In this document: one piece after another, positions 1-6,073 of the stretch
How the letters are laid out: each line of letters starts with the position of its first letter
How positions within the stretch are numbered: the first letter of the stretch is position 1
Assembly (NCBI GenBank): GCA_905236545.1
Contig: CAJOQO010000173.1
Location: 1-10,795, forward strand
Direction: 5' to 3'
From: an uncultured Lachnospiraceae bacterium
GTDB taxonomy: Bacteria > Bacillota > Clostridia > Lachnospirales > Lachnospiraceae
DNA length: 10,795 nt
Program-made: the position numbers and the translations under genes
Notes under the pieces: generated by a model
What the model was told of the DNA's origin: nothing
The model's input: the letters and a program-made list of their open reading frames with translations, nothing else
Databases searched by the model: none

Positions 1-21
1 ATGCATCTGCCATTAAGTATG

Positions 22-30
22 TGTTACAAT
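22..30 (+). promoter_or_regulatory. possible extended -10 promoter element
   Basis: TGTTACAAT contains a 5/6 match to the -10 consensus (TACAAT, 25-30) preceded by the TGn extension at 22-24. The -35 region 17 bases upstream falls at the very edge of the window (TGCATC) and is a poor match, so the call rests on the extended -10 alone. Transcription would start near position 37 and give a long leader ahead of the transporter gene. The two TTCAGAAC repeats at 42-64 lie immediately downstream of that predicted start. Confidence 0.3.
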
Positions 31-41
31 ATGTATAACGA

Positions 42-64
42 TTCAGAACCCCATTGTTCAGAAC
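42..64. repeat. TTCAGAAC direct repeat pair, possible operator
   Basis: TTCAGAAC occurs at 42-49 and again at 57-64, with a 15-base period. The second copy sits in a GTTC-A-GAAC palindrome (56-64); the first is ATTCAGAAC. The pair lies just after the possible -10 element and about 140 bases before the transporter start, which is where a regulator site could be. No regulator gene is visible to match it, and a chance repeat is possible. Confidence 0.3.
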
Positions 65-205
65 ACTTCTTCTTCATCCAGGGAGTGCTGAATCATTACC
101 AATAAACATGATAGATGGATAAAAAGTCCTGAAGCCGGGGCAGGCCTGCCGGCGGTGAAAGGGCGCTGTGAAAGGTTTTTGGATACGGGAGATTTCAGTC
201 TGGCT

Positions 206-1996
206 ATGTCAATCGGTAAGCGTAAGAACAACAAGGTGTTGCAGACCCTCTTTTTCAGGCTGCTGCCTGTACAGGTTCTGATCATTGCCTCAGGCTCCAT
301 CAACGCGATTGCAGATGGAGCTGTAGCAGGGCGGTTTATCGGTGCAGACGCGGTTGGCGTGATCGGTCTTTTCAGTTCCATGGAACGGATCTTTGAGGCA
401 GTGGGGGCTGTACTGATCGGAGGCTCTGCTGTTCTTTGCGGGACATCTCTCGGACAGGGAGATCATTCCAGGACAAGAGGCATCTTTTCCCTGAACCTTG
501 CGATTACTGTTCTGGCAGGCATCTTCCTGACGATTGCCAATTCCATAGCGGCGGGCCCTTCCGCTGCCCTGATGGGAGCCGGTACGCCGGTTCTGAAGAG
601 AGCCCTGATGTCTTATGAAAGAGGGTATGCCTTCGGCATCATCCCGATGCTCCTGGCACAGCAGCTTGCAGCTTTTCTGCAGATGCAGTCCTGTTTTAAG
701 CGAAGCTATGCGGGAATGGCAGTGATGACCGGATCCAATATTCTCTTTGATCTTCTGTTTGTTACGAAGCTTCATATGGGACTCTTCGGGCTTGCGCTTG
801 CGACGTCCGTGAGCAACTGGCTCTATCTGATCGTGCTGATCATTCCTTTTCTGAAGAAGGATTCCCTGCTGTCTTTTCGCTTTTCCGAGATTCTCTGGAG
901 CGCTTTTGGCGAGATGATGACGACGGGTTTTCCGGGCGCTCTTCTTGTTTTCTGCCTTGCCATCCGGTATCTGATCATCAACAGGCTGCTGCTTGCCTAT
1001 GCCGGCAATACCGGGCTCTCCGCCATGAGCGCATTTAACATGGTCACGATTCTTCTGATCTGTATTCCGATGGGAACCGGCTCCGTCGTCCGCATGCTGA
1101 CGAGTGTATTCATCGGAGAGGAGGACGCTGCGTCGATCCGGGGACTGTTTCGCATCGTTTTTACCCGGGTCATGGCTGTCTGTATCCTGATCGGCATCCT
1201 TTTGCTTCTGTTTGCGGGCGATCTGGCGGGAATCTTTATTACAGATCGTACAAGTGAGGTTTTCTACGTGACCAGGCGTCTGTTTTCTCTTTACAGTGTC
1301 TGTATCCCCTTTGTTCTGATATGCAGCTTTACATCCGGTTATTTCCAGGCTTTGCGCCGGAAGGCATTCGTCAATCTGGTTTCGGTTTTTGACGGACTCG
1401 TGAGCATGGTCGTTCCGGCCGCCATCCTGACTCCTTTTCTGGGCGCGGAGGGAGTATGGATTTCGCTTGTTCTGGGAATCGTTCTTACAGCATCTCTGGG
1501 GCCTCTTTACAGTGTGAAATGCTGCGGGCACATCCCGTCCTCGCTGTCTGAATGTCTTCTCCTTCCACAGGTTTTCCCGGAACCGGAGAAACCCCATGTT
1601 GCTCTTACGGTCCGGAATATGGAGGAGGTATCGGAAGCGTCACGGGAAGTCCATTCCTTTTGCTCTTCTCATGAAATATCCGGCATGACAGCTCTTTTCA
1701 GTGCTTTGTGTATTGAGGAGATGGCCGGAAATATTGTCCGGCATGGATTCCGCAGCGGGAGAAGTTCCCGAAGCATCGATATTATCGCGAGGATCGTGGG
1801 AAAAGGAAAGATCTTTTTGCGGGTGCGGGATGACTGCATTCCGTTCAACCCCATTCAGTGGGCGCAGCATATGTCTGACGCGGAGCCGTTCTCCCATATC
1901 GGGATCCGTATGGTTCTTGGAATGGCGCGTGATGTGGAATATCAGAACCTGCTGGGCATGAATGTGCTGACGATGGTAGTGGAGGATGAGAGATAA
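206..1996 (+). CDS. MATE-type transporter fused to a C-terminal RsbW/GHKL-like ATPase domain
   Basis: This is a membrane transporter with a cytosolic signalling-type ATPase at its C-terminus. Residues are numbered from the longer GTG form (start 155, 613 aa); subtract 17 for the ATG-206 form used here (596 aa). Residues ~30-455 are a run of hydrophobic helices typical of MATE/polysaccharide-exporter folds, about 12 segments, with family-like text such as GSINAIADGAVAGRFIG (47-63). Residues ~480-613 form a HATPase_c_2-like domain. Its N-box is IEEMAGNIVRHGF (520-532: E521/E522, N526, H530), its G1-like box is RDDCIPFNP (558-566), and a G2-like HIGIRMVLGMA (581-591) follows. RsbW-family kinases use this fold to phosphorylate STAS proteins; no STAS partner lies in the window. 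I prefer ATG 206 because GGGAGA lies at 187-192, although its spacing is long (13), and because a GC-rich palindrome (139-150) abuts GTG 155, which has no ribosome site. The stop overlaps the next start by one base. The transported substrate is unknown. Confidence 0.87.
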   Translation: MSIGKRKNNKVLQTLFFRLLPVQVLIIASGSINAIADGAVAGRFIGADAVGVIGLFSSMERIFEAVGAVLIGGSAVLCGTSLGQGDHSRTRGIFSLNLAITVLAGIFLTIANSIAAGPSAALMGAGTPVLKRALMSYERGYAFGIIPMLLAQQLAAFLQMQSCFKRSYAGMAVMTGSNILFDLLFVTKLHMGLFGLALATSVSNWLYLIVLIIPFLKKDSLLSFRFSEILWSAFGEMMTTGFPGALLVFCLAIRYLIINRLLLAYAGNTGLSAMSAFNMVTILLICIPMGTGSVVRMLTSVFIGEEDAASIRGLFRIVFTRVMAVCILIGILLLLFAGDLAGIFITDRTSEVFYVTRRLFSLYSVCIPFVLICSFTSGYFQALRRKAFVNLVSVFDGLVSMVVPAAILTPFLGAEGVWISLVLGIVLTASLGPLYSVKCCGHIPSSLSECLLLPQVFPEPEKPHVALTVRNMEEVSEASREVHSFCSSHEISGMTALFSALCIEEMAGNIVRHGFRSGRSSRSIDIIARIVGKGKIFLRVRDDCIPFNPIQWAQHMSDAEPFSHIGIRMVLGMARDVEYQNLLGMNVLTMVVEDER

Positions 1997-3003
1997 TGGT
2001 CAGGAGCGATACAGGGAATGACAGAATGCTTCATGACGGGATTTCGGGCCAGTTCTTACTGGAAAAGAGACTGAAGGAACTCGATCCCGGACTGCATCAG
2101 TGTTTTACCGATACGGTGTTTGCCCTTCAGGAGATTCTGTTCCGTTTCAGGCGGATCTTTCCGGAGTTTACGGATCATTCTGCGCTCCACAGCATCAACG
2201 TGATCGATTTCTGCAACCGGCTGATCGGACCGGATCAGACAGCCCGGCTTGATGCGGATTCCATCTATGTCCTGCTGACTGCCTGCTATCTCCATGATGT
2301 GGGAATGGGGATCTCCATGGAACAATACCGGGAATTCACAGAACAGATCCCAAAGGGTGATTATATACAGACGCATCCGGATGCTTCCGCTGCCGAGATC
2401 ATCCGGGACTTTCACCAGGAGTTCAGTGCCTGTTTTATCAGGAAGTATGTCCGGCTGTTTGACATACCGTCTCCGGAGCATGCCTTTGCCATCGTTCAGG
2501 TGTGTCGCGGACACAGGCGTACGGATCTGTTTGACCGCTCTCAGTTTCCGGAACGATGGATGCTGCCGGACGGCAATCAGATCTGTCTGCCCTATCTGGC
2601 GGCAGTGATTCGCCTGGCTGATGAGATCGATGTTGCTGCGGACAGAAACCCTGCACTGCTCTATGATATGGAGTCCCTGTCGACCGAGTCGGAAATTGCC
2701 TTTCACAAGCGGCACAGGGCTGTGCGTGATGTTGTTGTCACAAAGGATGCATTTCTCGTAAATGTTCTTCCCTGCGAGCCGGAGATCCAGACCATGATTG
2801 AGAACATGATCCGGAAGATGCAGAAGACACTGGATACCTGCAGGGCGGCAGTGGATTCATGTCCCTTCGAGATCACGCAGCGGCGTGTTCTGCTCATACC
2901 GGATCAGGGCGGCGGCGGATCATGGCGTGACACAGCGGCGGACAGCCGCAGGAAGAGCCCGGAGGGAAATGATGAAGAGAGCCGGTTGGCGGGAGAGAGT
3001 TAA
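1996..3003 (+). CDS. HD-domain phosphohydrolase (HD-CE-like)
   Basis: This is a predicted cytosolic metal-dependent phosphohydrolase of the HD superfamily, 335 aa. The metal-binding pattern is visible in order: DHSALHS (60-66, H61/H65), YLHDVGMGI (98-106, H100-D101), VCRGHR (169-174, H173) and RLADEID (206-212, D209). This spacing and the HS-H-S-x-N-V start resemble the HD domains found beside or fused to Hsp90/GHKL-like ATPases in bacteria, more than the HD-GYP cyclic-di-GMP enzymes. GGAGG at 1981-1985 precedes the ATG, which overlaps the transporter stop (TAATG), so the two are very likely translationally coupled and may act together. The last ~35 residues (from about 302) are glycine-rich, then charged and low-complexity, unlike the rest of the protein. 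They could be a dispensable tail or the result of a late frameshift. The substrate is not known; a nucleotide or phospho-signal is only a guess. Confidence 0.85.
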   Translation: MVRSDTGNDRMLHDGISGQFLLEKRLKELDPGLHQCFTDTVFALQEILFRFRRIFPEFTDHSALHSINVIDFCNRLIGPDQTARLDADSIYVLLTACYLHDVGMGISMEQYREFTEQIPKGDYIQTHPDASAAEIIRDFHQEFSACFIRKYVRLFDIPSPEHAFAIVQVCRGHRRTDLFDRSQFPERWMLPDGNQICLPYLAAVIRLADEIDVAADRNPALLYDMESLSTESEIAFHKRHRAVRDVVVTKDAFLVNVLPCEPEIQTMIENMIRKMQKTLDTCRAAVDSCPFEITQRRVLLIPDQGGGGSWRDTAADSRRKSPEGNDEESRLAGES

Positions 3004-3006
3004 GAC

Positions 3007-3471
3007 ATGAGCATAGGGATCGTCCTTCATGAACCTGAACAGCCCGGAAACGCGGGTGCGATCGGCAGAACCTGTCTTTGCATGGGGGCTTCGCTGCATC
3101 TGATCCACCCGCTTGGCTTCATCACGCATGACCGTTTTCTGAAACGGGCCGGCCTGGACTACTGGCCCCGTCTTGCCCCCGCAGAATACAGCAGCTTTGA
3201 AGCGTTTCTTTCCTCGCATCCGGGTGCCAGAATCTGGTATCTGACCACCAAAGCGGACAGACCCGTCAGTGAGGCTTCGTTCCGCGATGGAGATTACCTG
3301 ATGTTCGGAAAGGAGAGCGCCGGCATCCCGGAGGATCTCCTGGATGCGGCTCCGGAATACTGTGTCCGTATTCCCATGGCGGAGGGGGAGCGTTCGCTGA
3401 ATCTGGCCTCGTCCTGCGCGATTGCTCTGTATGAAGCCTGCAGACAGCTTGGATTCGATGGGCTGAGGTAA
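3007..3471 (+). CDS. trmL: tRNA (cytidine(34)-2'-O)-methyltransferase, SpoU/SPOUT family
   Basis: The 154-aa product is a compact SpoU-type methyltransferase expected to use S-adenosylmethionine to 2'-O-methylate position 34 of certain leucine tRNAs in the cytosol. All three family motifs are visible: EPEQPGNAGAIGRTC (9-23, motif 1), LMFGKESAGIP (98-108, motif 2) and RIPM followed by RSLNLASSCAIALYE (121-143, motif 3), which forms the knotted SAM site. Its length matches the TrmL/YibK class, which lacks the extra N-terminal RNA-binding domain of larger SpoU enzymes. GGGAGAG at 2991-2997 is the likely ribosome site, 9 bases from the ATG. The gene starts 3 bases after the HD gene stop, so it probably shares that transcript, although tRNA modification has no obvious link to the transporter and the co-location may be incidental. 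Confidence 0.93.
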   Translation: MSIGIVLHEPEQPGNAGAIGRTCLCMGASLHLIHPLGFITHDRFLKRAGLDYWPRLAPAEYSSFEAFLSSHPGARIWYLTTKADRPVSEASFRDGDYLMFGKESAGIPEDLLDAAPEYCVRIPMAEGERSLNLASSCAIALYEACRQLGFDGLR

Positions 3472-3595
3472 GAATGAGGAGGGAAACGCTGAGATAATGT
3501 TTCAACACTTGCCGCGATTATCGGGTTTGCGGTTCTCGCGGCTGCAGGGAGCGGGTGATACGGATCAGAACGTGAGAGGAAATGGAGGATGAAAA

Positions 3596-4378
3596 ATGCG
3601 TACAGAGTATCATATGCTTCACAATACGAGAGACCTCGGAGGCATGAAGACCTCGGACGGCCGCAGGATTCGCGGAGGATGCCTGTTCCGTTCCGGACAG
3701 CTGTCTGACCTGGATCCGGCTGACGCGGAGCAGATCCGGGCCTCCATCCGTACCATCATTGATTTCAGAACAGACAGGGAAAGGATGGAAAAGCCGGATA
3801 CGGAGCTTTCCGGAGTACAGAGCATCCATATTCCGGTCCTGGACAGCCTGAAGGCAGGCATCTCCAGGGAAGAGCAGGCAGACGAAAAACTGATCGGATC
3901 CATGCTGCTGAAACCGCGTGAGGCATATGATTATATGTGCCGGATGTACAGGGAATTTGCGGATGAGTTCTGCTCGAAACAGTTCTCGCGGTTTATCAGT
4001 CTGCTTGCGGAAGCGGAGGGCGGAGTCCTGTGGCATTGCACGGCGGGAAAAGACAGGGCCGGAATCGCATCCGTGATCGTGGAAGAGATCCTGGGCGTTC
4101 CGCGCGAGGCTGTCATGGCGGACTATATGGCTACAGAGAAATATCTGTCAGAGGATATCCATGCCCTTACGCAGTTTGTGAAAAGGCAGGCGGGGACGGA
4201 CAGCGATGCGGCAGATGAATCGATGAACTATCTGCTGGGCGTGAATTCCGCATACATCGATTCCTTCTACAATACCGTTTCCGGGAAATATGGCGATATG
4301 GACGGATATCTGCGGGAAGCCCTGGGAGTCGGCGAAGAAATGACCGGAAGACTGCGGGAGAAATATCTGATCCCGTAG
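3596..4378 (+). CDS. DSP-like tyrosine-protein phosphatase (Y_phosphatase3 type)
   Basis: The 260-aa protein has the layout of bacterial tyrosine/dual-specificity phosphatases of the Y_phosphatase3 group. NTRDLGG lies at 10-16, RGGCLFRSGQLSDL at 26-39, IIDFRTDRE at 54-62, and the catalytic P-loop HCTAGKDRAG at 147-156, with C148 as the predicted nucleophile and R154 binding phosphate. No signal peptide or membrane segment is seen, so it is expected in the cytosol. Known members act on phosphotyrosine proteins or on phosphoinositides, and the sequence alone does not decide which. GGAGGA (3584-3589) sits 6 bases before the ATG, a strong start. A 124-base gap separates it from trmL, so it may be transcribed separately or by read-through. 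Its stop codon lies inside a 14-base tandem duplication. Confidence 0.9.
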   Translation: MRTEYHMLHNTRDLGGMKTSDGRRIRGGCLFRSGQLSDLDPADAEQIRASIRTIIDFRTDRERMEKPDTELSGVQSIHIPVLDSLKAGISREEQADEKLIGSMLLKPREAYDYMCRMYREFADEFCSKQFSRFISLLAEAEGGVLWHCTAGKDRAGIASVIVEEILGVPREAVMADYMATEKYLSEDIHALTQFVKRQAGTDSDAADESMNYLLGVNSAYIDSFYNTVSGKYGDMDGYLREALGVGEEMTGRLREKYLIP

Positions 4379-4394
4379 TTCTGATCCCGTAGTC
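4367..4394. repeat. 14-base tandem duplication spanning the phosphatase stop
   Basis: CTGATCCCGTAGTT (4367-4380) is followed directly by CTGATCCCGTAGTC (4381-4394), identical except for the last base. The first copy encodes the C-terminal LIP and stop of the phosphatase. The second falls in the untranslated region and in a different frame (period 14). It looks like a recent replication-slippage event with no effect on the protein. Confidence 0.85.
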
Positions 4395-4416
4395 CGTGTC
4401 TGGTGCAGCACTTTCC

Positions 4417-4474
4417 GGCTGCCTTGTCATTTGATGCCGGATGAAAAGCCGCTGACAGGGCGGACAAGGCTGCC
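4417..4474. repeat. imperfect inverted repeat downstream of phosphatase gene
   Basis: GGCTGCCTTGTC (4417-4428) and GACAAGGCTGCC (4463-4474) pair over 12 positions with one mismatch, enclosing a 34-base loop. There is no T-run after the right arm, so it is not a classic intrinsic terminator. It could be an mRNA 3'-end stabiliser, a recombination footprint or a regulator site. It lies within the 293-base gap 4379-4671, where I see no gene. Confidence 0.5.
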
Positions 4475-4507
4475 CGCGAACAGCAATGGCCAGTTGGCAT
4501 ATCGACG

Positions 4508-4556
4508 GATTATCTTAAAATATTACTCCGATTATTAAAAACATAGCTTAGATTAT
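4508..4556. repeat. three phased GATTAT repeats in an AT-rich tract
   Basis: GATTAT occurs at 4508-4513, 4530-4535 and 4551-4556, spaced 22 and 21 bases, about two helical turns each. The surrounding 50 bases are markedly more AT-rich than the genes on either side. The phasing would place all three on one face of the helix, consistent with DNA curvature or a cooperative binding site just upstream of the terminator-promoter region of the sugar operon. The function is inferred only. Confidence 0.3.
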
Positions 4557-4559
4557 TCC

Positions 4560-4588
4560 CCCACTGTCTAAAACGGTGGGTTGTTTTG
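4560..4588 (+). terminator. rho-independent terminator
   Basis: CCCACTGT (4560-4567) pairs with ACGGTGGG (4573-4580): eight pairs including one G·T wobble, a five-base CTAAA loop, then TTGTTTTG (4581-4588). This ends transcription entering from the phosphatase gene and insulates the sugar operon. The T-tract also forms the -35 of the next promoter. Confidence 0.75.
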
Positions 4589-4609
4589 TCGTGAATGCGA
4601 TGATATGGT
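4581..4609 (+). promoter_or_regulatory. sigma-A type promoter of the sugar-use operon
   Basis: TTGTTT (4581-4586) and TATGGT (4604-4609) are separated by exactly 17 bases, with a TGn extension (TGA, 4601-4603) before the -10. The hexamers match consensus at 3/6 and 4/6 positions, and the extended -10 compensates. Transcription would start near 4616 and leave a leader of about 55 bases before the binding-protein ATG. A second -10-like sequence, CATAAT (4642-4647), has no -35 partner. Confidence 0.5.
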
Positions 4610-4626
4610 ACAGATACGAGAAACAA

Positions 4627-4649
4627 TTGTTATGCAAAGTGCATAATAA
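4627..4649. promoter_or_regulatory. palindromic operator candidate in the leader of the sugar operon
   Basis: The arms TTGTTATGCA (4627-4636) and TGCATAATAA (4640-4649) are inverted repeats with a single mismatch around an AAG centre; the inner seven pairs are perfect. It begins about 11 bases after the predicted transcription start and ends 8 bases before the AAGGAGG ribosome site. That position would suit a repressor roadblock acting in DNA. As RNA, the fold (including a G·U pair) would sit next to the ribosome site without covering it. No regulator is encoded in the window. The AAG centre does not match the usual CG-centred LacI-family sites. Confidence 0.55.
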
Positions 4650-4657
4650 GTGATGCG

Positions 4658-4664
4658 AAGGAGG
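4658..4664 (+). promoter_or_regulatory. strong ribosome binding site for the sugar-binding protein
   Basis: AAGGAGG lies 7 bases before ATG 4672. It is among the strongest ribosome sites in the window, which fits the high output expected of a solute-binding protein, and it fixes the start codon. Confidence 0.85.
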
Positions 4665-4671
4665 CTAAGTT

Positions 4672-5970
4672 ATGAAGAGAAAACTGTTTTCTGTCTTGCT
4701 GTCAGCAGCGATGGTAACCTCGATGGCCGTTCCGGTACTCGCGGACGACGCGGCTTCAACGGATCTGAAGCCCAATGACAAGGGTGCTGAGGAACTGACC
4801 CTGTGGCATTATTTTGATTCCTCAGCGGATGCACAGGCGATCATCGACTTCTGCAACGAGTACAATGAGCTGCAGGATGAGGTCTATATCAATCCGACTT
4901 ATGTATCCCGTCAGGAGCTGATGAACCAGTACACCATCGGCGCTGTTTCCGGCGAGCTTCCGGACATCGGAATGGTTGACTCCCCCGATATGGAATCATA
5001 CATTGCCCTCGGCGTGTTCGAGGATGTCACGGATCAGTTCGCGGACTGGGAAGAGATCGAAAACTTCTATCCGGGCCCGCTGTCCTCCTGCAAGGACGCC
5101 GACGGCAATATCTACGGACTTCCGCAGAATTCAAACTGCCTGTGCCTGGCTGTGAATATGGATGCACTGGCGGAAGCCGGAATCGATGAGATCCCGACGA
5201 ACCTGGAAGACTTCAAGGCGGCAGTCGAAGCGACAACGGATGAGTCACAGAGCAGATACGGTTTCTCCATGAGTGCGGTTTCCACCGAAGAGGGTACCTT
5301 CCAGCTGCTTCCGTGGATCGTTGCGACCCATAACGGAACCAAGACTTCCCTGAGCGACCTGACGGCAGAGGATGCGGCGATCGGCCTCGATATCCTGGGC
5401 GGATTCGTTGCGAACGGGCAGATGAGCTCCGAGTGTGTCAACTGGACACAGGCAGACGCCTACAACCAGTTCTGCGCCGGCAAGGCAGCGATGGAAGAGC
5501 TTGGAACCTGGCAGCTTGCTACGATCGAAGCGGATGTCAACGGAGCATTTGAGTATAAGGTAGCTCTGCTTCCGACCGGTGACGAAGGAACGAGCAGCTC
5601 CACGATCGGCGGCGAGAACTTCGGTATCTGCACTGGCTGCAAGAACACGGAAGAAGCCGTGAAGTTCCTGAAGTGGTTCATGAGCGCAGAGGAAGAAGCA
5701 AAGTGGGCAACCCAGGCCGGAAAGCTTCCGATCAGATCTGACGCAGAGCCGGTTTACGATTACGAGGAGGAAGGCTTCGAGACATTCCAGGAAGAGATGA
5801 ACTACGCTCTGGCAAGAGGCCCGCACGCTGAGTGGCCGACGATCTCCGAGCAGATCTATACCGCAGCCCAGAAGGTATTCCTGAATGGCGAATCGGCAGC
5901 GGACGCGCTTGCAGCCGCGAATGAAGTGATCGCTCCGATCCTTGAGGAGAATCCGCTTCCGGAACAGTAA
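4672..5970 (+). CDS. extracellular sugar-binding protein of a CUT1 ABC transporter
   Basis: The 432-aa product is a family-1 solute-binding protein that should capture a sugar or oligosaccharide outside the cell and hand it to the two downstream permeases. The N-terminus is a signal peptide: MKRK, a hydrophobic core (5-20), then PVLA-DD with a plausible signal peptidase I cut after A24. The mature part starts its fold at LTLWHYFDS (42-50). Family-like pieces follow: SGELPDIGMVDS (93-104), IYGLPQNSN (147-155), GKAAMEELGTWQL (270-282) and EEAVKFLKWFMSAEEEAKW (327-345). Oddly for a Gram-positive binding protein, there is no lipobox cysteine near the signal peptide; the first Cys is residue 61. 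The protein has eight cysteines in total (61, 140, 156, 158, 254, 268, 320, 323), also unusual for an exported protein. Aromatic residues in the sequence fit carbohydrate stacking, but the ligand cannot be read off. A terminator and promoter precede it, and a strong hairpin follows. Confidence 0.93.
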   Translation: MKRKLFSVLLSAAMVTSMAVPVLADDAASTDLKPNDKGAEELTLWHYFDSSADAQAIIDFCNEYNELQDEVYINPTYVSRQELMNQYTIGAVSGELPDIGMVDSPDMESYIALGVFEDVTDQFADWEEIENFYPGPLSSCKDADGNIYGLPQNSNCLCLAVNMDALAEAGIDEIPTNLEDFKAAVEATTDESQSRYGFSMSAVSTEEGTFQLLPWIVATHNGTKTSLSDLTAEDAAIGLDILGGFVANGQMSSECVNWTQADAYNQFCAGKAAMEELGTWQLATIEADVNGAFEYKVALLPTGDEGTSSSTIGGENFGICTGCKNTEEAVKFLKWFMSAEEEAKWATQAGKLPIRSDAEPVYDYEEEGFETFQEEMNYALARGPHAEWPTISEQIYTAAQKVFLNGESAADALAAANEVIAPILEENPLPEQ

Positions 5971-6024
5971 CGGGTGCGTGGCACACAGGAATCTGAGAAT
6001 CGTGAAATACCAATGATACAGGCG

Positions 6025-6057
6025 GAGTGCCGGCCAGAAAAGGCCGGCACTCTTTCT
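6025..6057 (+). terminator. intercistronic hairpin, partial terminator or mRNA stabiliser
   Basis: GAGTGCCGGCC (6025-6035) and GGCCGGCACTC (6042-6052) form a perfect 11-pair, GC-rich stem with an AGAAAA loop, followed by the short TTTCT (6053-6057). It lies between the binding-protein stop and the first permease. Such hairpins are known to protect the upstream message and lower downstream expression, which fits the usual excess of binding protein over permease. The short, interrupted T-run suggests incomplete termination. Confidence 0.75.
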
Positions 6058-6073
6058 AAGAGAGGACGCTGCC

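Noticed and set aside
155..205. GTG 155 as the transporter start
   Set aside because: There is no ribosome site in range and a GC-rich palindrome ends just before it. The extra 17 residues are not MATE-like. It cannot be fully excluded, so it is noted in the gene entry.
290..1597. 435-aa open frame on the minus strand
   Set aside because: It is antisense to the well-supported MATE transporter. Its translation is rich in Lys, Arg, Gln and His with no recognisable motif, the usual look of a shadow frame.
3511..3542. GCCGCG ... CGCGGC inverted repeat as a terminator after trmL
   Set aside because: The stem is only six pairs with a 20-base loop and no T-run, so it is not a convincing terminator.
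4442..4457. Possible catabolite-responsive (cre) site, TGAAAAGCCGCTGACA
   Set aside because: It is two bases longer than the 14-base cre core and does not align with the consensus without gaps. It also lies well upstream, beyond the terminator.
4642..4647. CATAAT as the -10 of the sugar operon promoter
   Set aside because: No -35-like hexamer lies 16-18 bases upstream, and the site is inside the palindrome. The 4581-4609 promoter is better supported.
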